DNA of 64,000 nucleotides, taken from NCBI GenBank assembly GCA_035502855.1, contig DATJTX010000023.1:59053-123052 (forward strand), given 5' to 3'. Shown one piece after another: positions 17,518 through 25,010 of the stretch. The stretch comes from Candidatus Baltobacteraceae bacterium (GTDB lineage Bacteria; Vulcanimicrobiota; Vulcanimicrobiia; Vulcanimicrobiales; Vulcanimicrobiaceae). The notes under the pieces are model-generated. The model ran no database searches. It was not told the DNA's origin and saw nothing but the letters and a program-made list of their open reading frames with translations. Position 1 is the stretch's first letter, and each line of letters starts with the position of its first letter. The position numbers were made by a program, and so were the translations under genes.

Positions 17518-17934
17518 TTATCCTACGAGTTCGCGGCGTTTGCCGCACTCGGCTTCGACGAAGTCGATGATCTCCTGCAACGGCGCGCCCGGCGTAAAGA
17601 TCGCCTTGACGCCCAGGCGGCGCAATTCATCCGCGTCTTCCGGCGGAATCGTTCCGCCGCCGAAAAAGACGACGTCTTCGGCGCCTTGCGCACGCAGCTG
17701 CTCGAGCACGAGCGGAAAGAGCGTCATGTGCGCGCCCGAGAGGATCGAAAGGCCGATGCCGTCGGCGTCCTCTTGAATGGCCGTCTGCACGATCTGCTCG
17801 GGCGTCTGGAAGAGACCCGTGTAGATCACCTCCATTCCGGCGTCGCGCAATGCGCGCGCGATCACCTTGGCCCCGCGGTCGTGACCGTCGAGGCCGGCCT
17901 TAGCGACGATGATCCGCAGGGGTCGATTCGCCAT
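17518..17934 (-). CDS. icmB: Acyl-CoA mutase small (B12-binding) subunit, isobutyryl-CoA mutase type
   Basis: A 138-residue cobalamin-binding protein with the base-off signature [11 protein letters not shown] (DxHxxG), the SILSGAHM loop and FFGGGTIP. It is a free-standing subunit, as in Streptomyces IcmA/IcmB, rather than the C-terminal domain of a long methylmalonyl-CoA mutase. The specificity residues of its partner (18057-19685) favour isobutyryl-CoA/butyryl-CoA isomerisation. The SD AAAGGA lies inside the preceding small gene, which overlaps it by 35 bases. Methylmalonyl-CoA mutase small subunit is the usual automatic label and cannot be excluded without assay. Confidence 0.85.
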   Translation of the reverse strand: MANRPLRIIVAKAGLDGHDRGAKVIARALRDAGMEVIYTGLFQTPEQIVQTAIQEDADGIGLSILSGAHMTLFPLVLEQLRAQGAEDVVFFGGGTIPPEDADELRRLGVKAIFTPGAPLQEIIDFVEAECGKRRELVG

Positions 17935-18055
17935 GCTTTCCTTTGTGCTGTTGCAATTGCTCGCTCAGGCGCAGCGCCTCTTCGAGCTTGTCCTTGACTT
18001 CGGTGAGCGTACGCCGTACGCGGCGCCGGTCCACTTCGTTGCTGATTTTCAACAT
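17900..18055 (-). CDS. 51-residue coiled-coil protein between icmA and icmB
   Basis: A short frame starts with ATG one base after the icmA stop (TGATATG) and overlaps the icmB start by 35 bases. The product begins [15 protein letters not shown] and continues as a charged amphipathic helix ([19 protein letters not shown]) before a polar tail. The heptad-like pattern and the tight stop-start coupling argue for translation. No family recognised. By position it might bridge the two mutase subunits or simply carry the icmB ribosome site for coupling. Confidence 0.5.
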   Translation of the reverse strand: MLKISNEVDRRRVRRTLTEVKDKLEEALRLSEQLQQHKGKHGESTPADHRR

Positions 18056-18056
18056 A

Positions 18057-19685
18057 TCAAAATACCGATCGTTCCGTGTATCGCCCGTAGACGGCAGCCA
18101 TCGCTTCCACGATCTCGCCCTCGGTACAATACGCATTGACGCAGTCGATCAGATGGGGCATCACGTTGTCGCCCTCGTTCCGGCAGGCCTGCTGCAAGCG
18201 ATCGAGCGTCGCCTGCACGCGCCCGCCGTCACGGCTCGCACGCAACTCGGCAAGGGCACGCGCCTGGCCGCGGGCGACTTCCTCGGTAACCTTGAGCAAA
18301 TCGATCTCGACCCGCTCCTCGTCGCGTTCGAAATAGTTGACGCCGACGATGATCCGGTCTTTCGATTCGATCGAGCGCTGATAGCGATAGCTCGCTTCGG
18401 CGATCTCCTTTTGAAAAAATCCGGCTTCGATCGCTTCGATCACGCCGCCGTAGTTTTCGATCTGGTCGAAGTAGGCTTCGGCCTGCCGTTCCATCTCGTC
18501 GGTCAGGGCTTCGATGAAGTACGATCCGCCGAGCGGATCGGTGACGTTGGTAACGTTGGTTTCGTAAGCTAGAACTTGCTGCGTGCGCAGCGCGATCTCG
18601 ACCGATTTCTCGGTCGGCAGCGCGAGCACTTCGTCCATCGAGTTGGTGTGCAGCGATTGCGTGCCGCCGAGCACCGCCGCCATCGCTTCGTACGCAACGC
18701 GCACGATGTTGTTCTCCGGTTGCTGCGCGGTTGCGCTGCAGCCGGCCGTCTGGGTGTGGAACCGCAATTGCCACGACTTCGGGTTCTTGGCGCGATAGCG
18801 CTCGCGCATGCGGCGCGCGTAGATGCGCCGGGCTGCGCGGAACTTCGCGATCTCCTCGAAGAAATCGATGTGCGAGTTGAAAAAGAAGGAGAGGCGCGGT
18901 GCGAAAGCATCGACGTCGAGCCCGCGGTCCATCGCCGCTTCCACATACGCAAAGCCGTCGGCCAGCGTGAACGCGAGTTCTTGCGCGGCGGTCGAGCCCG
19001 CCTCGCGAATGTGATAACCCGAGATCGAGATCGTGTTCCACCTCGGCATCTCGGCGGTACAGAACTCGATCATGTCGACGATGATGCGCATGTGCGGGCG
19101 CGGCGGAAAGATCCACTCTTTCTGCGCGATGTACTCTTTGAGGATGTCGGCTTGAATCGTTCCGCCGAGCACCTTGCGCGAAATACCCTTCTTCTCGGCG
19201 GCGGCGACGTATTGCGCGACCGCGATCGCGGCCGGCCCGTTGATCGTCATCGAGGTCGTGATATCGGCCATGTCGATGCCGTCGAAGAGCACTTCCATGT
19301 CGCGCAGCGAGTCGATGGCGACGCCGCATTTGCCGACCTCGCCGCGCGCCTGCGGTGCGTCGGAATCGTAGCCCATCAGGGTCGGCATGTCGAAAGCGAC
19401 CGAAAGGCCGTGCTGGCCCTGCGCGAGCAAAAAATGATAGCGTTCGTTCGTTTGCTTGGCGTTTCCGAAGCCGGCGAATTGGCGCATCGTCCACAGCCGG
19501 TCACGGTAGCCGTTCGGATGGATGCCGCGGGTGTACGGATACACGCCCGGGAGCGGCTCGACGCGCTGAACGTCGGCGGGCTCGTAGACCGGGCGAAGCG
19601 GGATATCCGAGATCGTGCGGTCGGTCGCGCCCGAGCCGGGCCCGCTGCGGCCTGCGGCCGCCGGGCGCTCGATCATTCTGGCCAA
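18057..19685 (-). CDS. icmA: Acyl-CoA mutase large subunit, isobutyryl-CoA mutase-like
   Basis: The large TIM-barrel subunit of a coenzyme-B12 acyl-CoA mutase, 542 residues. A TTG at 19685 with AGAGGAAG just upstream is the best start. The residues that set substrate choice can be read: Phe70 in TMRQF and Gln188 in YIAQKEW, 118 positions apart. These equal Phe80/Gln198 of Streptomyces IcmA, whereas methylmalonyl-CoA mutase has Tyr89/Arg207 (the arginine holds the second carboxylate). Separate large and small subunits also fit Icm. The reaction would interconvert isobutyryl-CoA and n-butyryl-CoA in valine or fatty-acid metabolism. The GTPase chaperone gene meaB lies upstream in the same run. 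Automatic labels would say methylmalonyl-CoA mutase. Confidence 0.88.
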   Translation of the reverse strand: MARMIERPAAAGRSGPGSGATDRTISDIPLRPVYEPADVQRVEPLPGVYPYTRGIHPNGYRDRLWTMRQFAGFGNAKQTNERYHFLLAQGQHGLSVAFDMPTLMGYDSDAPQARGEVGKCGVAIDSLRDMEVLFDGIDMADITTSMTINGPAAIAVAQYVAAAEKKGISRKVLGGTIQADILKEYIAQKEWIFPPRPHMRIIVDMIEFCTAEMPRWNTISISGYHIREAGSTAAQELAFTLADGFAYVEAAMDRGLDVDAFAPRLSFFFNSHIDFFEEIAKFRAARRIYARRMRERYRAKNPKSWQLRFHTQTAGCSATAQQPENNIVRVAYEAMAAVLGGTQSLHTNSMDEVLALPTEKSVEIALRTQQVLAYETNVTNVTDPLGGSYFIEALTDEMERQAEAYFDQIENYGGVIEAIEAGFFQKEIAEASYRYQRSIESKDRIIVGVNYFERDEERVEIDLLKVTEEVARGQARALAELRASRDGGRVQATLDRLQQACRNEGDNVMPHLIDCVNAYCTEGEIVEAMAAVYGRYTERSVF

Positions 19686-19757
19686 GCTGGCTTCCTCTTT
19701 AAGGGTGGTATCGCAAGGTATTCTCCCAAACGCCGGGCCGCCCCGCAAGCGCCGAAG

Positions 19758-20549
19758 TCAGGGCGCCCCGCCCGGAAAGATGTGGTGCAGGTAATCCACG
19801 TCGTGGTCCCTGCGGTGCTGCTCGTAGGCCCGCTCGTCGAAGAGCCAGTCGGGCAGCTTGGTTGGGAAGGTCATCTGCTTCACTTCCAGCTCGCGATAGC
19901 CGGGGTGCGGCAGGTCGGGACTGTGATAGAGCACGATCCAGCGCGCCGCGATCCAGTACGGGCCGACCTGGCTGAATTCGACCGTGAGATCCGCCTCGCC
20001 GATCGGAACGATATCGGGGTGCGTGACGTAGCTCGCGCGCCGGATGTTGTAGGTGCTGGTGTCGATCCAGAGCGCGCGCAGCGCGAAGCGTTCGGGGTCG
20101 AGCCGGGGCGCAAGATCGATGTGATAGACCTGGTGGCCGCCGATCGTCTCGATGCCGCGCACGTCGAGCCGGTAGGCCGGCGGCGCGTTCGCCGTGACCG
20201 TGACGATCGTTTTCAAATCCGACTCCAAACCGCTCGGGGCGTTCGAACTCCGCGGCGACGGCGAGCTTTGCGCGTTCGGCGGCATCACCGCTTCGTGGAC
20301 CGCGAGCGAGAGCGGGCCGACGAACGCGCGGTAAATGTTCGCTAGCGGCAGCCGGTCGCCGATGGGATAGCTGACGTCGTTCATCATCTCATCGGACGCG
20401 CGAAAGGCGATACGCCGTAGGTTTCCGTCCGCATCGGCCAGGTACACGACGTACGGCGGCGTGCCGTAGGAACGCAGTTTGTCGAACGCGCGCTCGACGA
20501 TCGCGCGCGCCGGCGGCATGACGGTGACGGGCGGACTCGGCGAGATCAA
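19758..20549 (-). CDS. Protein of unknown function, possibly lipoprotein-sorting (LolA-like) fold
   Basis: About 263 residues from a TTG overlapping the meaB stop (TTGA), with AAGG upstream; an ATG at 20519 is an alternative start. The open frame extends further up only as arginine-rich antisense-like sequence. The body has alternating beta-strand sequence (YHIDLAPRLDPERFALRALWID, then VEFSQVGPYWIAARW) reminiscent of LolA/outer-membrane lipoprotein-sorting domains that track how a modified surface changes. No clear signal peptide is present, which weakens an envelope role. It lies between meaB and icmA but nothing in the sequence ties it to B12 chemistry. Confidence 0.6.
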   Translation of the reverse strand: MISPSPPVTVMPPARAIVERAFDKLRSYGTPPYVVYLADADGNLRRIAFRASDEMMNDVSYPIGDRLPLANIYRAFVGPLSLAVHEAVMPPNAQSSPSPRSSNAPSGLESDLKTIVTVTANAPPAYRLDVRGIETIGGHQVYHIDLAPRLDPERFALRALWIDTSTYNIRRASYVTHPDIVPIGEADLTVEFSQVGPYWIAARWIVLYHSPDLPHPGYRELEVKQMTFPTKLPDWLFDERAYEQHRRDHDVDYLHHIFPGGAP

Positions 20550-21463
20550 CCCCAACCTTGGAGCAGCGCGTCGGCCGCGGCATACGGGTCGAGATCGGTC
20601 GCGAGCCGCGAGTCGAGATCGCGATCGAGGCGCGCTTCGAGTTTGCCCAGCGCGAGCTGCCGAACTTGATGAGCAAAGGCCTCGCGCCGCCGCGTGACGA
20701 TCTCGCCGGTCTCGTTCAAAAAGACGCGGTGCGCTTCGATCGCGCGCCAAAGGTCGTCGACACCCTCGCCCGAGAGCGCCTGCGTCATCACCAGCTCCGG
20801 CACCCAGCCTTTGAACTCGAGCATCTCCATCATGCCTCGAATTTCACGCCGCAACTGATTGGCCATCGGGTGATCGGCTTTGTTGACCACGAAGACGTCG
20901 GCGATCTCCATGATGCCCGCTTTGAGCACCTGTATCGAATCGCCGCTGCCCGGCTGCAGCGCGACCACCGTCGTTTGCGCGAGTCCGGCAATTTCGATCT
21001 CGCTTTGACCGACGCCGACCGTTTCGACGAGCACGACGTCCAGACCGAACGCGTCCATCAACAGCACCGCGTCGGCCGTTGCACCGGCGACGCCGCCGAG
21101 GTGTCCGCGACTGGCCATCGACCGGATGAAGACATGCGGATCGACGAAATGCTCGGTTAGGCGGATACGGTCGCCGAGCAGCGCACCGCGCGAAAACGGC
21201 GAGCTGGGATCGACGGAAACGACGCCGACGCTCTTTTCCAGCGAACGCGCTTTGCGAACGAGCGCCGAGCTGAGCGTCGATTTCCCGACGCCGGGTGGTC
21301 CGGTGAGCCCGATCGTGAGCGCGCGGCCCGAGCGCGCGTACAACCTGCGGACGAGCTCGGCGCCGCGCCCGCTCTCGGCCCAGGAGATCGCGCGCGCGAG
21401 ACCGCGCGCGCGCCCGGCGTCGAAGTCACGCAGCAACGCATCTAAATCCAGCAACGGTGCCAA
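20546..21463 (-). CDS. meaB: G3E-family GTPase, MeaB/ArgK-type mutase chaperone
   Basis: MeaB loads and protects adenosylcobalamin in acyl-CoA mutases and gates repair of inactive cofactor. Walker A is GPPGVGKST; DPSSPFSRGALLGDR is the family-specific switch segment, ETVGVGQSE the switch II region and NKAD the guanine-specificity motif. I place the start at a TTG at 21463 (LAPLLDLDALL), giving about 306 residues, the normal size. The frame is open further upstream but runs into the promoter region of the divergent S12 hydrolase and does not resemble MeaB. It is the first gene of the icm operon. Confidence 0.92.
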   Translation of the reverse strand: MAPLLDLDALLRDFDAGRARGLARAISWAESGRGAELVRRLYARSGRALTIGLTGPPGVGKSTLSSALVRKARSLEKSVGVVSVDPSSPFSRGALLGDRIRLTEHFVDPHVFIRSMASRGHLGGVAGATADAVLLMDAFGLDVVLVETVGVGQSEIEIAGLAQTTVVALQPGSGDSIQVLKAGIMEIADVFVVNKADHPMANQLRREIRGMMEMLEFKGWVPELVMTQALSGEGVDDLWRAIEAHRVFLNETGEIVTRRREAFAHQVRQLALGKLEARLDRDLDSRLATDLDPYAAADALLQGWG

Positions 21464-21525
21464 AGTACGGTTGAATTGCGGTGAATACCCGGGATCACCC
21501 TCCCCGCCGTGGAAGAAGGATCTCA

Positions 21526-22848
21526 ATGTTGCCCGCGGCGCTCCTGGCTGCGTCGCTGGCGTTGACGCCCGCGCAATCGGCGAAGATCGATGCGGTGGTC
21601 GCGCAAGTGATGCAAAGCAGCCACATTCGAGGGCTATCGCTCGGCGTATCCCGTAAAGGACACGTCGTCTTTCTACGGGGCTACGGTATGCGCCGCTGCA
21701 TGACGAACGCACCGGTCGACGGCTACACGGTTTTTCGCGTCGGCTCCGTTACCAAGCAATTCACAGCGGCGCTGGTGCTCGAAGAAGCCGATCGCAGCGC
21801 GCTGCCGCTCAATGCCGAAGTCGACGGGATCACGATCGCAGAATTGCTCTCGCAAACCAGCGGCCTGCTCTCTTACACCGACCCCGGCGAGACGCTCGAT
21901 CGCGCGCTCGACGCGCCGACTCAGTTTACACCGGGCACACGTTGGCAATACAGCAACAGCAACTATTATTTGCTGGGCACTGCACTCCAATCGGTAACGA
22001 AATTGAGTTTCTCCACGTTGCTCGCCGACCGCATCACCAAACCGCTGAACCTCGCCTCGACGATGTTGGGTGTGCCGCTGGCCGAGAACGTCGCGCGCGG
22101 TTGCGCCTGGGACGGATCGCAATGGGAGCTCGCAGCCGAAGGCCCCAACGATTCGCCCGCGCTGGCTTTTAGCGCGAGCGGAATGAGCAGCAACGTGCCC
22201 GATCTGCTGACGTGGCTTTGGAATCTGTACGATGGTACGATCATCGCCCAAGACAGTTTCGATCAAATGACCCGTTCGTGGACGCTTGCCGACGGAACGC
22301 CGACCAACTACGGCTTCGGGTTCTTCACCGACCGGTGGTACGGGCTGCCCGTCGCGCAGCACCCCGGCTACGTCGACGGTTTCAGCGCCGAGGACGCGCT
22401 CGTCCTCAACGACGGCACGGCGATCGCGATTCTTTCCAACGCCGATCAGGTTCCGCTCGTTCCGCTTGCCAAGAGCCTGGTCGAAATCGTGGAGCCGCTC
22501 AAAGATCACGCGCTGGTCGCGACAATTTCACAGCCGGCGATCTTCGAAGATCCGCGGATTACGGCGCTCGTGCGCAACTTGATCGCGGAGCTCACCGCCG
22601 GAACCATCGATCGCTCGCTGCTCTCGGAGAATCTTTCGCTCTCCTTGGATGACCGGCGCGCACGCAGCTACGCGCAAACGCTGGCGCCGCTCGGCAAGCT
22701 CGAACAAGCCTTCTTCAACGAATCGACGATCGTGGGCGAGGTCACCAGCGAAACGTACACCCTGGTCTTCGCGCACGGTCGGCTGATGCTGCATCTCGAT
22801 TTGCGCGATGGCAAGGTCGACGACCTCGCACTCGACGCGGTTCGATAG
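21526..22848 (+). CDS. Secreted serine hydrolase, beta-lactamase class C/penicillin-binding-like (S12)
   Basis: A 440-residue S12-family protein. The start ATG at 21526 has GAAGGA 5 bases upstream and begins a signal peptide (MLPAALLAASLALTPAQSA). The catalytic triad motifs are S74-V-T-K77, Y142-S-N and a C-terminal HPG (in QHPGYV). Such enzymes include D-amino-acid peptidases, esterases and carboxypeptidases; substrate unknown. A region of about 120 residues follows the hydrolase domain, as in many bacterial S12 paralogues. It is followed 8 bases later by the GH125 gene, so the two are likely co-expressed, perhaps in the periplasm. Confidence 0.87.
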   Translation: MLPAALLAASLALTPAQSAKIDAVVAQVMQSSHIRGLSLGVSRKGHVVFLRGYGMRRCMTNAPVDGYTVFRVGSVTKQFTAALVLEEADRSALPLNAEVDGITIAELLSQTSGLLSYTDPGETLDRALDAPTQFTPGTRWQYSNSNYYLLGTALQSVTKLSFSTLLADRITKPLNLASTMLGVPLAENVARGCAWDGSQWELAAEGPNDSPALAFSASGMSSNVPDLLTWLWNLYDGTIIAQDSFDQMTRSWTLADGTPTNYGFGFFTDRWYGLPVAQHPGYVDGFSAEDALVLNDGTAIAILSNADQVPLVPLAKSLVEIVEPLKDHALVATISQPAIFEDPRITALVRNLIAELTAGTIDRSLLSENLSLSLDDRRARSYAQTLAPLGKLEQAFFNESTIVGEVTSETYTLVFAHGRLMLHLDLRDGKVDDLALDAVR

Positions 22849-22856
22849 CGGCACAC

Positions 22857-24233
22857 ATGCTCCACGCGATCGTTGCATCGCTGCTGATCGCGCAAACCCT
22901 CATCGTACCGTTGACCGGCGCGCGCACGCGGAACATCCAAACCGACACGCTCTTCCACACGCTCTTTCACGATTTTTTTCTGGAAGACGACGGAACCACG
23001 TACGTGCAGACCGGCGACATTCCGGCGATGTGGCTGCGCGATTCCTCGGCGCAAACGATTCCGTACGTGCGTTTTCAGGCTAACTACCCGCTGCTCCGCG
23101 TACGGTTCGCCGGCGTCATCGAACGCGACGCGCGCGCGATCGACAAAGACGTCTACGCGAATGCGTTTCAGGAAGACTACCACACCTGGGAACGCAAATG
23201 GGAAGTCGACTCGATCGCCTGGCCGGTGATTTTGGCGGAAGTCTATCTGCGAGCGACCGGCGACCGCACGATCTTCACGCCGAATTTCCACGTGGCGCTC
23301 AAACAGATCGTCTTCACCTATAACTGCGAAGAGCATCATCGTGAGTGCAGTCACTACGTTTATCCCTATCACGTACCGACCAAAGACGAGTTCGACGAGG
23401 GCACCGGGCTGATCTGGGGCGCCTTTCGCCCTTCCGACGACCCGGTGGAATACCGTTTCAACATTCCCCAGAACGCCATTGCCGCAGTCGCCCTGCGCGA
23501 CATCGCCTCGCTCGCGCGCACCGGTTACGGCGACGTGCAGCTCAGCCGCGAGGCGCAGCAGCTCGAAGCTCGCGTCATGATCGGGATCCTGCGCTACGGC
23601 ATCTTCTACGACGCGCAGCGCGGCGTATGGATGTACGCCTACGAGACCGACGGCTACGGGAATTACAATCTCATGGACGACGCCAATGTCCCCAACTTGA
23701 CCGAGCTGCCGGGCATCGACTGGTGCTCTTCCTACGATCCCATCTACCTCAACACACGCGCGTTCGTGCTTAGCATGGACAACCCGTGGTATTTCAGCGG
23801 CCGCTACGCGCAGGGACTTGGCAGCCCGCACACGCCGTACGGCTTCGTCTGGCCGCTCGGGATCATCGGGCGCGCGCTGACCTCGACCGACGACCTCGAG
23901 ATCGAAAACAGCATCACCACGCTGGCCGAGACCGACAGCGAAGATGGACTCATTCACGAGAGCTTCTACCCCGACGGCTACTGGCGCTACACGCGTCAGG
24001 AGTTCGGCTGGGCCAACGCACTCTATGCGGAATTGCTCTTCCGCACGCTGGCCGGCTACCGCGCCGAACTCTTCGCGAACGGTGACGGGACGATGGTTCC
24101 GTTCGAACTGCGCACGCAGACGCCGGTTCTCGTTTCGCGCGTCGATCAACTCGACAACACGGCCGATTTGGTCGGGACGCTGGGCCGTCTGCTCTACGAA
24201 GGGCGCGACGCCGCGATCAATCAGGCGCCGTAA
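22857..24233 (+). CDS. Exo-alpha-1,6-mannosidase, glycoside hydrolase family 125
   Basis: A 458-residue metal-independent alpha-mannosidase of family GH125 (formerly DUF1237). The family signature TGDIPAMWLRDSSAQ is at residues 52-66, and NLMDDANVPNL and EFGWANALYAEL supply further conserved active-site segments. A short hydrophobic N terminus (residues 1-20) suggests export. GH125 enzymes cleave alpha-1,6-mannose from N-glycan-like or mannan substrates. Together with the GH38 enzyme at the left edge this suggests a capacity for mannan breakdown. The last 13 bases overlap the end of uppS on the other strand. Confidence 0.92.
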   Translation: MLHAIVASLLIAQTLIVPLTGARTRNIQTDTLFHTLFHDFFLEDDGTTYVQTGDIPAMWLRDSSAQTIPYVRFQANYPLLRVRFAGVIERDARAIDKDVYANAFQEDYHTWERKWEVDSIAWPVILAEVYLRATGDRTIFTPNFHVALKQIVFTYNCEEHHRECSHYVYPYHVPTKDEFDEGTGLIWGAFRPSDDPVEYRFNIPQNAIAAVALRDIASLARTGYGDVQLSREAQQLEARVMIGILRYGIFYDAQRGVWMYAYETDGYGNYNLMDDANVPNLTELPGIDWCSSYDPIYLNTRAFVLSMDNPWYFSGRYAQGLGSPHTPYGFVWPLGIIGRALTSTDDLEIENSITTLAETDSEDGLIHESFYPDGYWRYTRQEFGWANALYAELLFRTLAGYRAELFANGDGTMVPFELRTQTPVLVSRVDQLDNTADLVGTLGRLLYEGRDAAINQAP

Positions 24234-24937
24234 CGGCGCTGGCGCTCGGCATAGACACGCACCGCCTCGACGAAGGTCGTTTCATCGAAATCGGGCCACA
24301 TCACCGGCAGCGTGAGCAGTTCGGTATATGCGAGCTGATAGAGCAAGAAATTGGAGACGCGGTGTTCCGAACCGGTACGGATCAAGAGATCGGGATCGGG
24401 GGCGTGGGGCGCGTACATCTTTGCCCGCAACAGCGATTCGTCGATGTCGCCGGGCGCGAGCGCGCCCGCGGCAACGTCGGCGGCAACCGCCTGCACCGCG
24501 CGCACGATCTCGCTGCGACCGCTGTAATTGAGCGCAAGCGCGAGCGTGATGCGCGTGCCGCCCTTGGTTCCCTCGACCAGATCGCGGAGCGCCGCTCGCG
24601 CGGGCAGCGCGAACGCATCGAGCTCGCCGATGATTTCGACGCGCACGCCTTGGCGAATCAGATCGGGTTTCTCACTGCGCGCGCACGCTGCGTACAGGCT
24701 CATGAGCAGGCTCACTTCCTGCGATTCGCGCTGCCAGTTCTCGGTGGAGAAGCCGTACGCGGTGATGCGCCCGACGCCGGCCCGGGCCGCCGCCCGGACG
24801 GCCGCTCGAAGCGCGGCCACGCCGCGCCGGTAGCCTTCGGCGATCGGCAGGCCCCGTTCCCGAGCCCACCGGCGATTGCCGTCCATGATGACGGCGACGT
24901 GTTCGGGGGCGCTGGCGGGAGCGTGGGCGTGCAGCAT
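24221..24937 (-). CDS. uppS: Isoprenyl transferase, undecaprenyl diphosphate synthase
   Basis: Makes the C55 cis-polyprenyl carrier for peptidoglycan and glycan export. The catalytic Asp19 is in VAVIMDGNRRWA, followed by GYRRGV, YGFSTENWQR, ALNYSGRSEI and the C-terminal PDLLIRTGSEHRVSNFLLYQ, all signature regions of cis-prenyltransferases. The length of 238 residues is normal. The start codon lies 3 bases from a perfect 21-bp dyad shared with the divergent tricorn gene. Adjacent lipid-synthesis genes commonly linked to uppS (cdsA, dxr) are not seen here. Confidence 0.95.
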   Translation of the reverse strand: MLHAHAPASAPEHVAVIMDGNRRWARERGLPIAEGYRRGVAALRAAVRAAARAGVGRITAYGFSTENWQRESQEVSLLMSLYAACARSEKPDLIRQGVRVEIIGELDAFALPARAALRDLVEGTKGGTRITLALALNYSGRSEIVRAVQAVAADVAAGALAPGDIDESLLRAKMYAPHAPDPDLLIRTGSEHRVSNFLLYQLAYTELLTLPVMWPDFDETTFVEAVRVYAERQRRYGA

Positions 24938-24940
24938 ATT

Positions 24941-24961
24941 TTACTTTGTAGCACAAAGTAA
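24941..24961. promoter_or_regulatory. Perfect 21-bp dyad between uppS and the tricorn protease gene
   Basis: TTACTTTGT-AGC-ACAAAGTAA is a perfect 9-bp inverted repeat with a 3-base centre, AT-rich within GC-rich sequence, in the 73-base divergent gap. It ends 3 bases before the uppS ATG and 49 bases before the tricorn start. It looks like a repressor operator (size typical of GntR- or PadR-type sites). A similar site was not found elsewhere in the window. Confidence 0.6.
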
Positions 24962-25010
24962 CGCCGCCCCGCAAGAGCGTGCGCGCGGCTTCGCCAACTC
25001 ACCGCAGACC

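Noticed and set aside
18057..19685. Methylmalonyl-CoA mutase as the product
   Set aside because: The Tyr/Arg pair that binds the methylmalonyl carboxylate is Phe/Gln, and the small subunit is separate, as in isobutyryl-CoA mutase.
18576..20345. 589-codon plus-strand open frame opposite icmA
   Set aside because: Arg/His/Asp/Val-rich shadow of a well-supported gene, with no motif or ribosome site.
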